A stretch of DNA of 64,000 bases. It comes from Parasediminibacterium sp046546515 (GTDB lineage Bacteria > Bacteroidota > Bacteroidia > Chitinophagales > Chitinophagaceae). Made by a program: the position numbers and the translations under genes. Numbering within the stretch: the first letter of the stretch is position 1; every line of letters begins with the position of its first letter. The DNA lies in NCBI RefSeq assembly GCF_046546515.1, contig NZ_JBKHKJ010000001.1:310001-374000 (forward strand), given 5' to 3'. Positions 52,889 through 60,737 of this stretch are shown piece after piece. The notes below the pieces were generated by a model that was not told the origin of the DNA, searched no databases, and saw nothing but the letters and a program-made list of their open reading frames with translations.

Positions 52889-55342
52889 ATGAAGCGTTCG
52901 GTACAGATATTTTGGCGTATTTTTTTTGGCGCATTTGGTCTATTCGTTGCCATTTTGTTAATGGCCAATTTTGGATGGCTAGGCACCATGCCCTCTATTG
53001 ACGATATAGAGAACCCAACCGCCAACCAATCTACCCAAGTATATGCCCAGGATGGCACGCTGATGGGCAAATACTATTTGGAAGACAGGGTGAATGTTGA
53101 TTTTAAAGACATCAGTAAGCATGTGATAAACGCATTGGTTGCAACGGAAGACGAACGTTTTTACGAGCATAGCGGAGTTGATGGCCGTGCGCTGCTGCGT
53201 GCCTTTGTTTATTTAGGAAGGGAAGGCGGTGCAAGCACCATTACCATGCAGACTGCCAAAAACTTGTTTACCAATTACAAGCGAAACAAGGTAATCCGTT
53301 CGCTGCAAAAACTAAAGGAAGCCATTATTTCCATTAAACTGGAACAAAATTTTACCAAGGATGAAATAATAACACTGTACCTAAACACAGTGCCTTTTGG
53401 CGACAATGTGTTTGGCATTAGGAATGCTGCAAAAACTTTTTTCCAGAAAGAGCCGGACAGGCTAAATGTAGAAGAAGCCGCTGTGCTGATAGGGATGCTA
53501 AAGGGATCTAATTTGTACAACCCCCGTGTAAACCCTAAAAAGGCATTGGACAGAAGAAACGTGGTGCTTGACCAAATGATCAGGAACAATTTTATATCTG
53601 CTAGTGAAGGCAACGCCTTGAAGCTAAAGCCCATAGAACTAAATTATAAAAAACTAGACGAGACGGCTGGCCTTGGCCCTTATTTCAGAATGATACTAGG
53701 CGAGGAAATGAAAAAATGGTGCAAGGAACACACCAAAAGCAATGGCGACAACTACGATTTGTACAGGGATGGGCTGAAAATATATACCACCATCAACCCT
53801 CGTATGCAATTGTATGCCGAGGAAGCTGTGGCAAAGCACATGAGTTACATGCAAAAAATATTGAATGCGCAAAGCAATATTAAAGACGGGTCTGTTTGGA
53901 ATGGCTACGATAACGTACTAGAGGCTGGCATGAAGCAAAGTGACCGCTGGAAAGGGTTATCAAAAGATGGAATGAAAGATGAAGACATAGAAAAAACGTT
54001 TTATACGCCAGTAAAAATGAAGGTATTTGCTTGGAACAACAAACGTTCCACAGATACCGTAATGACACCGATGGATTCTATCAAGTACCACAGGCAAATG
54101 ATGGAAAGCGGTTTCATGGCCATGGATGCCCAGAGCGGTGAAGTAAGGGCATGGGTAGGCGGCATAGATTTTAAAACCTTTAAATACGACCATGTGAATT
54201 TCAATACCAAAAGGCAGGTTGGCTCTACCATGAAGCCATTGCTGTACAGCTTGGCTATTGAAGAAGCTGGCTTTACACCCAACACTACCGTGTATGATCA
54301 GCAGCAAAGTTTTGGTGCCTATGGCATGGTGCCGGCCACATCAAAGTCATGTTCTGGCAGGGCAATGCCAATGGCAGAAGCATTGGCAAAATCTAAGAAC
54401 TGTGCCACGGCATACATTATGAAGCAATTAGACAATGTAGGCAACAACTCTGCCAAGCGTTTTGTAGATTTCTTGAACAACAAATGCGGCTTGCAAACCA
54501 AGATAGACCCGAACCCATCTATTGCTTTGGGGGCGTGTGAAATTTCATTGTACGAAATGATGCAGGCATATAGCATGTTGCCGGGCAGGGGATTTAATGT
54601 AAAGCCCATGTTTATTACCCGCATAGAAGATAAAAATGGCAACAACATTCAAACATTTATACCCCAGCGAAAAGAAGTCATCAGCGATGTTACGGCCTAT
54701 TCCGTTATAAAGATGATGCAGGGGGTGATGCAGTATGGCACGGGCAGGAGCATGTCTAACTACGACGTGCATGGCGAAATAGCTGGCAAAACAGGCACTA
54801 CTAATGACAATAGCGATGCTTGGTTTATGGGTTATACGCCATTGCTGCTTTGCGGGGCATGGGTTGGTAATGACGACAGGTTTATCAGAATACAATCAAC
54901 TACCTTGGGTCAAGGCTCACAAGCGGCTATGCCTATATGGGCTTATTTTTATGAAAAAGTGTTGAAAGACCAAAACATTATTGGCATTGACCCCAACGCT
55001 ACTTTTGTGAAGCCAGAGGTATTGAACACGGATATTAGTTTTGACAATATCAATAATATTGCCCCGGCAGTTGGACCTGAAGGGCAAGATGGTAACGGCA
55101 CTTCGCAGGATTATGGGGGCGATTTAAAAGAGCTGAAAGATATTAAGCCTACTTCTGGCTTGGGGCCCGAGTCATCTACTTTACCTAGTGATGACTACAA
55201 CCCAGCCCCTGCTAAAACAGAAGAAAGCAAACCCAAGCCCAAAAAAAGTACTGAGGACAACAGGCAGTCCCCACCAGCAACATTGCCCAACACCCCAGTA
55301 AAACCAAAGGCAACCATGCCAAAGAAAGTGGGAGGCAAGTAA
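52889..55342 (+). CDS. mrcA: Penicillin-binding protein 1A (bifunctional)
   Basis: 817 residues. One N-terminal membrane helix anchors a periplasmic class A PBP that polymerises and cross-links peptidoglycan. The GT51 domain has the catalytic Glu in ATEDERFYEHSGVDGRA and GGASTITMQ. The transpeptidase domain has SxxK in GSTMKPLLY, SxN in SKNC and KTG in GKTGTTNDNSDAW. The C-terminal tail (about 740-817) is disordered and rich in Pro, Lys and Ser. The gene is followed by a terminator palindrome. Confidence 0.95.
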   Translation: MKRSVQIFWRIFFGAFGLFVAILLMANFGWLGTMPSIDDIENPTANQSTQVYAQDGTLMGKYYLEDRVNVDFKDISKHVINALVATEDERFYEHSGVDGRALLRAFVYLGREGGASTITMQTAKNLFTNYKRNKVIRSLQKLKEAIISIKLEQNFTKDEIITLYLNTVPFGDNVFGIRNAAKTFFQKEPDRLNVEEAAVLIGMLKGSNLYNPRVNPKKALDRRNVVLDQMIRNNFISASEGNALKLKPIELNYKKLDETAGLGPYFRMILGEEMKKWCKEHTKSNGDNYDLYRDGLKIYTTINPRMQLYAEEAVAKHMSYMQKILNAQSNIKDGSVWNGYDNVLEAGMKQSDRWKGLSKDGMKDEDIEKTFYTPVKMKVFAWNNKRSTDTVMTPMDSIKYHRQMMESGFMAMDAQSGEVRAWVGGIDFKTFKYDHVNFNTKRQVGSTMKPLLYSLAIEEAGFTPNTTVYDQQQSFGAYGMVPATSKSCSGRAMPMAEALAKSKNCATAYIMKQLDNVGNNSAKRFVDFLNNKCGLQTKIDPNPSIALGACEISLYEMMQAYSMLPGRGFNVKPMFITRIEDKNGNNIQTFIPQRKEVISDVTAYSVIKMMQGVMQYGTGRSMSNYDVHGEIAGKTGTTNDNSDAWFMGYTPLLLCGAWVGNDDRFIRIQSTTLGQGSQAAMPIWAYFYEKVLKDQNIIGIDPNATFVKPEVLNTDISFDNINNIAPAVGPEGQDGNGTSQDYGGDLKELKDIKPTSGLGPESSTLPSDDYNPAPAKTEESKPKPKKSTEDNRQSPPATLPNTPVKPKATMPKKVGGK

Positions 55343-55377
55343 CCTTTCCAGAAAGGCTTTGTTCTTGTGTGCGTAAT

Positions 55378-55410
55378 AACCTTTATAGGGTTTTAAACCC
55401 TATAAAGGTT
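55378..55410. terminator. 33-bp palindrome after the PBP1A gene
   Basis: AACCTTTATAGGGTTT and AAACCCTATAAAGGTT (55378-55393 and 55395-55410) form a perfect 16-bp stem around a single base. The core AGGGTTTTAAACCCT also resembles the 6253 terminator. There is no strong U-run. Confidence 0.65.
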
Positions 55411-55505
55411 AAGTAATAACAAAATTTTATACCAAAAAAATGTGGCTTCAAATACTTTAGCACCCTCCTTATACGTTTAAGAGGTTGCAAATGTAAGTGA
55501 TTGGC

Positions 55506-55513
55506 TACATTTG
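55506..55513 (+). promoter_or_regulatory. Promoter for ftsX
   Basis: TACATTTG (-7 type) with TTG at 55485-55487 gives an 18-bp spacing, the best full match to the Bacteroidota consensus in this window. It is 34 bp before the ftsX start. Confidence 0.7.
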
Positions 55514-55546
55514 TAATTGTTTACACCTATTACAAACCGTTTACAC

Positions 55547-56422
55547 ATGGCAAAAGAAGGAAAAGGAAGTTTAAAACGTAGCAAACCATCATACATTTTT
55601 AGCGTTATTGGGGTAGCATTGGTACTGTTTATCATGGGAATCATGGGATGGATTTTCCTAAATATCAAGCAAGCGGGCGATATGCTAAAGGAAGACATAC
55701 GCTTTAGTGCCTATTTGCGCACACAAAACAAAGATACGATTGGGCAGATTGAGCAGTTTGTGGCTACGCAACCTTACGCTAAAAATGTGACTTATGTAAA
55801 CAAGGAGAGTGCCAAGCAAATCTGGAATAAAGACAATAACGAAGACTGGGCAAAAATATTGGATGTAAACCCTTTGCCGGAGAGCGTAGATTTTTATGTA
55901 AAAGCTGATTATATCAATAAAGACAGTGTTGAAAAAATATCGAATGTTTTGTTGGGTCTGTATGGCAACCAGATTACCGATTTACAATACCCCAAAAGTC
56001 TTGTAACCAACCTGGACGAAAAGGCCAAAGTATATGGGCTGATTTTCTTTGTAATTTCTGTGATCCTGTGTATGATTGTTATTTTCAGTATTGACAATAC
56101 CATACGACTAGCTATGTTTAGCAATCGTTTCTTGATTAAGACCATGCAAATGGTAGGTGCCACACGAGGGTTTATTGCGAAACCGATGGATATAAAAGCG
56201 GTGATAAATGGATGCATCAGTGGCTTAATTGCTATTGCGTTATTGTTCGCTTTGATACAATGGATGGAAACACAAGTACCTGAAATAAGGGTTATCAACG
56301 ATACCAAACAAACCGTCATGCTATTTGGGGGGATGATACTGGTTGGTGTAGGTATTTCTTTATTTAGTACGCACCGTAGCGTGATTAAATATTTGAAGAT
56401 GAAACTGGATGACCTTTATTAA
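55547..56422 (+). CDS. ftsX: Cell division ABC transporter permease FtsX
   Basis: 291 residues from ATG at 55547 (MAKEGKGSLKRSKPSYIFSVIG). It has one N-terminal TM helix, a large extracytoplasmic loop (about 55-165) and three C-terminal TM helices with the MQMVGATRGFIAKPMDIKAVINGCISG motif. With FtsE it activates peptidoglycan hydrolases at division. A start at 55517 would add ten residues with no conservation expected. The order ftsX-DUF3098 is typical of Bacteroidota. No ftsE is adjacent. Confidence 0.93.
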   Translation: MAKEGKGSLKRSKPSYIFSVIGVALVLFIMGIMGWIFLNIKQAGDMLKEDIRFSAYLRTQNKDTIGQIEQFVATQPYAKNVTYVNKESAKQIWNKDNNEDWAKILDVNPLPESVDFYVKADYINKDSVEKISNVLLGLYGNQITDLQYPKSLVTNLDEKAKVYGLIFFVISVILCMIVIFSIDNTIRLAMFSNRFLIKTMQMVGATRGFIAKPMDIKAVINGCISGLIAIALLFALIQWMETQVPEIRVINDTKQTVMLFGGMILVGVGISLFSTHRSVIKYLKMKLDDLY

Positions 56423-56558
56423 TTATGAATTATAAGTTATGAATTATGAGTTATGGGATGCATGATTTTTTTTCCAGCTCAGTAAGGGTTTAATTAATAA
56501 TTAGGAATGAGGAATGAATAATTGCTTTATTATTGCATTTCTAAACAATTAAAAATAC

Positions 56559-56846
56559 ATGGCTCAGATAAAAATAAATTCAACAGTACCGTTGACTAAG
56601 AAAAAAGAAACGTTGGCTCCTCTTTTTGGTAATGAAAATTATATATGGATGGCTATTGGCGGTGTAATTATCGCTCTGGGCATGTTCCTATTGAGTGGTG
56701 GTAAAAACCAAGACCCTAAAGTATTTGATTACAATGTAGTGTATAGCACAACTAGGATTACGGTAGCGCCTATCCTAATTATTTTAGGTTTGGTAGTGGA
56801 AATATTTGCGATTTTCAAGAAATCTAAGCCTGTTGTTGAGGCGTAA
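56559..56846 (+). CDS. DUF3098 domain-containing membrane protein
   Basis: 95 residues with two TM helices (NYIWMAIGGVIIALGMFLLSGG and ITVAPILIILGLVVEIFAIF) and the FDYNVVYSTTRITVAPILI core of DUF3098. The gene lies after ftsX in many Bacteroidota and before an undecaprenyl-phosphate phosphatase gene in some. Function unknown, presumably envelope-related. Confidence 0.88.
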   Translation: MAQIKINSTVPLTKKKETLAPLFGNENYIWMAIGGVIIALGMFLLSGGKNQDPKVFDYNVVYSTTRITVAPILIILGLVVEIFAIFKKSKPVVEA

Positions 56847-56875
56847 GGGATAAGGCGTAAGTCATAAGTAAACAT

Positions 56876-56921
56876 AATTACAAAGGTTGCCAACTTTTAA
56901 AAGTTGGCAACCTTTGTAATT
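56876..56921. terminator. Perfect 46-bp palindrome, bidirectional terminator
   Basis: AATTACAAAGGTTGCCAACT (56876-56895) and its mirror complete a 23-bp-arm palindrome with no loop base, placed between the convergent DUF3098 and kinase genes. AT-rich flanks give U-rich RNA on both strands. Confidence 0.85.
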
Positions 56922-56951
56922 TAAAACTTAAAACCTAAAACTTAAAACATT

Positions 56952-57830
56952 CTATAGCATTCCTTGCAACTTTTTTGAAGCTGTTTCTACGCCATTACTT
57001 ACACATTTGTCCATATCATAGTTACGCTGCCAGCCGGTTATAAAGCCTGCCCAGAAAGCATCACCAGCACCTGTGGCATCTTTTACTAATATATTTTTCT
57101 GTGCAGGGATATGTCCCCAACCGCTTTTATAGGTTTTATAAAATACACCTTCGCTACCACAGGTAAGGCAAATGGCAGTTGCCTGTATTGTTTGTAAATA
57201 GGCTTTTGCATTTTCTATACTCATAGGCTTGCCTACAAAACGGTTTATATCATCCAAACTAAACTTGAGCATCGGTTGGCATGACTGTAAACGCTGGAAA
57301 ATCTCCCTTGCATCGTTGTTCCGCCCCCATATTTTTTCAGAGTAGTTCCAGTCTATGGATATAGGGATATGTTGTTGGGCAGCTTTCTCAAAAGCTTTTA
57401 ATATAGAGTCCTGTGCAGGTTGCTGGCTGAGTGCAAACGCGGTGGAGTGTACAATGACTGCATTGTTAAGTAAAGTACTATCAACAGGCTGTATCAGTTT
57501 ATCTGCATCCCGGTAAGGGATAAAGTCGGGCGTACCTTTTGTTTTGGCGACCATTATCAACGAGGTTGCATGGCCAGATTGTTGGTAAACAAATTCTGTA
57601 ACATTGTTTTCCTTACTTAATTCATGCAATATCCTATTGCCAAAACTATCTGCACCAATGGAAGCTACGAGCTTCGTTGTCACATTACTCCTATTGAGAA
57701 AAATACTGAAATTAGCAGCACTGCCACCTATATGTATATCAAAGGTTTTGGCCTGTGAAAGGTTATCTATTGATTCGGTGCTAATGCCGTCTATTAATAA
57801 TTCGCCAATGGCGAGGATGTATGGTTGCAT
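56952..57830 (-). CDS. PfkB family carbohydrate kinase (fructokinase-like)
   Basis: 292 residues from ATG at 57830 (MQPYILAIGELLIDGIS). It has the PfkB motif 1 region (FDIHIGGSAANFSIFLNR) and motif 2 (KDATGAGDAFWAGFITGWQ) with the catalytic Asp. A longer frame to 57956 overlaps the preceding gene and was rejected. It lies 5 bp after the glycosidase gene. The context and GGSAANF/GAGDAF pattern fit fructokinase, phosphorylating fructose released by an invertase; ribokinase-like activities are the alternative. Confidence 0.85.
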   Translation of the reverse strand: MQPYILAIGELLIDGISTESIDNLSQAKTFDIHIGGSAANFSIFLNRSNVTTKLVASIGADSFGNRILHELSKENNVTEFVYQQSGHATSLIMVAKTKGTPDFIPYRDADKLIQPVDSTLLNNAVIVHSTAFALSQQPAQDSILKAFEKAAQQHIPISIDWNYSEKIWGRNNDAREIFQRLQSCQPMLKFSLDDINRFVGKPMSIENAKAYLQTIQATAICLTCGSEGVFYKTYKSGWGHIPAQKNILVKDATGAGDAFWAGFITGWQRNYDMDKCVSNGVETASKKLQGML

Positions 57831-57835
57831 AAAAT

Positions 57836-59023
57836 TTAATCTACTGTGGTTATTAATCGTTTTCCTGAAATGCCCTGCTCCGCAATAATAGCCCCTGCTG
57901 CGCTCCAGGCACATTGTGGTATGCCGCAAGGGGCATTGGTAAGCCCTTGCAGGCATTCGTTAAAATGACTATCGCTCGCATTGTTTGCCTTATGGATAGC
58001 AGCAGTAAGGGAAGTAGCCATTTCTTTCTTTTCTGTGCCGGCCAAAGCCAATGCCATCCAACCGTTCCATACAGGCCAGAGGCCGCCATTGTGAAATTCG
58101 TAAGGATTGTTACGGAAGGTATAGGCATAGTTGCCCAATAGCTCTTTCATGTCTTCGTCGGTATCCAGAATAGTAGGGTAAAAAGAAGGAAGAAGGTTAT
58201 TCCAACGCTTTTTGTATAAATCTTGCACCCAATCGGTCACCATTGCATCTTGTTTGGCATCGCCAATGTTCAGTAAAAGGGCAAGTGCATTGGCCTGCAA
58301 GTCAAAGTAAGCATAAATCCTTGATGGGTTAAAACCCATCAACCAATAGCCTTTAAAAGCGTCCTGCAATTTGCCCGCCCAGTTGCGGGCATATAGTTTG
58401 GAAGGGTCTGGCTGCTGCCAATAATTGTTTTTGATAACGGTTGTTATCTGTGCCGCCTTGGCTGCCCAATCTGCATTGCCATATACCCTTGCTGCTAGGC
58501 GCAATGCCCACACCCGCAACAGTTGTTCAAACAAAATATACCCGTGTTGGATGTATTCATCGGCCCAATCCCCACTTTGGGGTACATATACCAAGTGCCT
58601 GCCATTGTATTCCCATGCTTCAAGCATGTTAAGGCATTTTTCCACGCCTTTGCTAAATTGTAAAGAAAGGGATGTATCGCCTGTCATTAGGGTATATTGG
58701 CACAGGCCAATTACTGCCCATGATGGATTGTCTGCCCTGCCCACAATGCCGCCATAACTTACCGATTTTGTTTCCGGGGTTACATTGCTGGGTATATTGC
58801 CATTAGGGTGTTGGTGGGTAAACAAGGTTTCTATGGTAGCCCTAGCCGTATTAATCAGTTCAGCATCACCACTTAGCAAAGCCGCCATACTACATACATT
58901 GCCATCCCTAGCCCACACCCGCCTGTAATTGTCTTTTTCCTGCACAGCAGCCACAAAACCCGCTGGTGTAGATGCTTTTTTAAGCAGTTCTATGCTTTTG
59001 TTGTATGATTGGATGTCGTACAT
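57836..59023 (-). CDS. GH100/amylo-1,6-glucosidase-like glycoside hydrolase (cytoplasmic)
   Basis: 395 residues with no signal peptide. An (alpha/alpha)6-barrel glycosidase: YRRVWARDGNVCSMAALL, NGNIPSNVTPETKSVSYGG, SGDWADEYIQHGYILFEQLLRVWALRLAA and YEFHNGGLWPVWNGWMALAL, with candidate acids in WARDG and DWADE. The HNGGxWPVW block resembles GH100 invertases. With a kinase and sugar porter next to it, cleavage of an imported disaccharide such as sucrose is the simplest reading. Homologues are sometimes labelled amylo-alpha-1,6-glucosidase. Confidence 0.75.
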   Translation of the reverse strand: MYDIQSYNKSIELLKKASTPAGFVAAVQEKDNYRRVWARDGNVCSMAALLSGDAELINTARATIETLFTHQHPNGNIPSNVTPETKSVSYGGIVGRADNPSWAVIGLCQYTLMTGDTSLSLQFSKGVEKCLNMLEAWEYNGRHLVYVPQSGDWADEYIQHGYILFEQLLRVWALRLAARVYGNADWAAKAAQITTVIKNNYWQQPDPSKLYARNWAGKLQDAFKGYWLMGFNPSRIYAYFDLQANALALLLNIGDAKQDAMVTDWVQDLYKKRWNNLLPSFYPTILDTDEDMKELLGNYAYTFRNNPYEFHNGGLWPVWNGWMALALAGTEKKEMATSLTAAIHKANNASDSHFNECLQGLTNAPCGIPQCAWSAAGAIIAEQGISGKRLITTVD

Positions 59024-59104
59024 AATGTTGTTGTTTGTCTGAACCTGGATTTATAGGATTTTAGGGATTAGAATGATTTTTCCTCCTTATCTAGCATTTT
59101 GCTT

Positions 59105-60445
59105 TTATCCCTTTAATCCATCTAATCCCAAAAATCCTGGTTCAGACGGTTTTTTAATCAGCATTGCCAAAACTGCCGCTACTATTATCAATACCCCCGC
59201 AAACCGGATAGCACTTACAGGGTCGCTGCCGAGCAAATGATGATAAACGGCGCTAAAAGAAACCGTTTCCAGCAGCATCGGCAGTACAATAAACATATTG
59301 AGTATGCCCATGTAAACACCTGTGCGCTTTGGCGGGATGCTGCCCGCCAATATTACATAAGGTGTACCCATCATACTGGCCCAGCCAATGCCAAAACCTA
59401 TCATAGGGAGGAACAAAAAAGCTGTATTGGTGATAAATGGAAGCATTACCAAACCAATGCCTGACAATAACAAGCTGATGGCATGTATTTGTTTTGCCCC
59501 AGCCTTTTTTGCTGCCCAGGCAATTAAAAATGCCACGCAAAACGTAACAATATTATATGTCCCATTTACTGTGCCTGTGAGTAATTGTGCCGCACTAAAG
59601 CCGGGTGTAGATGGGTTAGTAACATTAAATATGGTTTTTGCCAGGCAAAGTGTAATGAACTGCCAGTAAATAAACATGGCATACCAGTTAAATAAATACA
59701 CCAAGCCTAACTGCCGCATGGTCAATGGCATTTCTTTGATGGCTTCTACAATATCTTTGAATATATACCCTACGCCTTTCGGTTGTTGCTGTATTTCTTC
59801 TATTTCCGCTTGGGAGAGTGGGTACTCTTTTGTGGTAAGCACCGAATACAAAACAGCTCCTATGGAAACAATGGCACCAATAATAAATGCGGCATAAGTG
59901 GTGTAGGTAATATTATTGCTCCTCCTTGCATTCTGGCTAATCAAACCGAAGTAAACGAGTAAGCCGGGTGTAAGGTTTGCCAACGTAATACCCAAGCCAG
60001 TAAAAAAACTTTGGGATAAAAACCCTGTTGCGTGTTGTGTAGGCGGCAGCTTATCGCTTACAAATGCTCTGTAAGGTTCCATGGTAATATTGTTGGCGGC
60101 ATCTAGTATCCATAACAATCCTGCAGCCATCCAAAGGCTGCTGCTAAATGGCATGGCCAGCAAACAGATACTACAAAAAATAGCCCCAACCATAAAATAA
60201 GGCCTTCTCCGCCCGAAACGGCTAAGGGTTTTGTCGCTCATTGCCCCAATAATAGGCTGCACAATCAATCCCGTCATAGGCCCCGCTAAGTTGAGGAAAG
60301 GTATCTGGTCGGGGTTGGCACCTAAGTAGGAATATATGGGTGTCATGTTGGTTTGCTGCAAGCCAAAGCTATACTGTATGCCAAAAAAGCCGACATTCAT
60401 ATTGATGATAGACCAAAAATTCAACCGCTTCTTCTGTAGTGGCAT
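59105..60445 (-). CDS. GPH/SLC45-like MFS sugar transporter
   Basis: 446 residues with 12 predicted TM helices. The opening NFWSIINMNVGFFGIQYSFGLQQTNMTPIYSYLGA and GAMSDKTLSRFGRRRPYFMVG place it among sugar:proton symporters of the GPH/SLC45 (sucrose/maltose) type. It is the inner-membrane step between the TonB receptor and the intracellular glycosidase. It starts 292 bp downstream of the TonB receptor gene; the gap has a REP-like hairpin and a palindrome. Confidence 0.85.
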   Translation of the reverse strand: MPLQKKRLNFWSIINMNVGFFGIQYSFGLQQTNMTPIYSYLGANPDQIPFLNLAGPMTGLIVQPIIGAMSDKTLSRFGRRRPYFMVGAIFCSICLLAMPFSSSLWMAAGLLWILDAANNITMEPYRAFVSDKLPPTQHATGFLSQSFFTGLGITLANLTPGLLVYFGLISQNARRSNNITYTTYAAFIIGAIVSIGAVLYSVLTTKEYPLSQAEIEEIQQQPKGVGYIFKDIVEAIKEMPLTMRQLGLVYLFNWYAMFIYWQFITLCLAKTIFNVTNPSTPGFSAAQLLTGTVNGTYNIVTFCVAFLIAWAAKKAGAKQIHAISLLLSGIGLVMLPFITNTAFLFLPMIGFGIGWASMMGTPYVILAGSIPPKRTGVYMGILNMFIVLPMLLETVSFSAVYHHLLGSDPVSAIRFAGVLIIVAAVLAMLIKKPSEPGFLGLDGLKG

Positions 60446-60475
60446 GGCAAGTATATTTAGCTCAAAGAAAATTTA

Positions 60476-60588
60476 ACCACCGAGTTCACGGAGGTTTTAC
60501 ACAAAGAAACACAAAGGGAGTTAGAAATAAGATTTAGCTGTTTTTCTTCTTTCCCTTCTCCTTTGGAGAAGGGTTGGGATGAGGTCTA
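60476..60588. repeat. CACAAAG half-arm plus family-E hairpin
   Basis: CCACCGAGTTCACGGAGGTT (about 60478-60497) continues into ACACAAAGAAACACAAAGG, a single arm without an inverted partner. A CCCTTCTCCTTTGGAGAAGG hairpin with a GTTGGGATGAGGTC tail follows at 60552-60586. Confidence 0.6.
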
Positions 60589-60690
60589 TTTAAGTCATTA
60601 GATAGTTCAAAAAAGGGTAAGGAAGCAGACACTTCCTTACCTATCTAACACACAAAACAAACAACTATTATTATTGACCCAATGTTTTAT

Positions 60691-60718
60691 GTAGAGACGT
60701 TGCATGCAACGTCTCTAC
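60691..60718. repeat. Perfect 28-bp palindrome between TonB receptor and MFS genes
   Basis: GTAGAGACGTTGCA and its mirror TGCAACGTCTCTAC, 20 bp past the TonB receptor stop codon. It could attenuate read-through. Near-identical palindromes are, from memory, repeated in other phyla including cyanobacteria; this needs a search. Confidence 0.8.
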
Positions 60719-60737
60719 AAATGCACCAACCTACCCC

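Noticed and set aside
57831..57956. N-terminal extension of the PfkB kinase
   Set aside because: It overlaps the end of the glycosidase gene and lacks family similarity; the ATG at 57830 is the conserved start.
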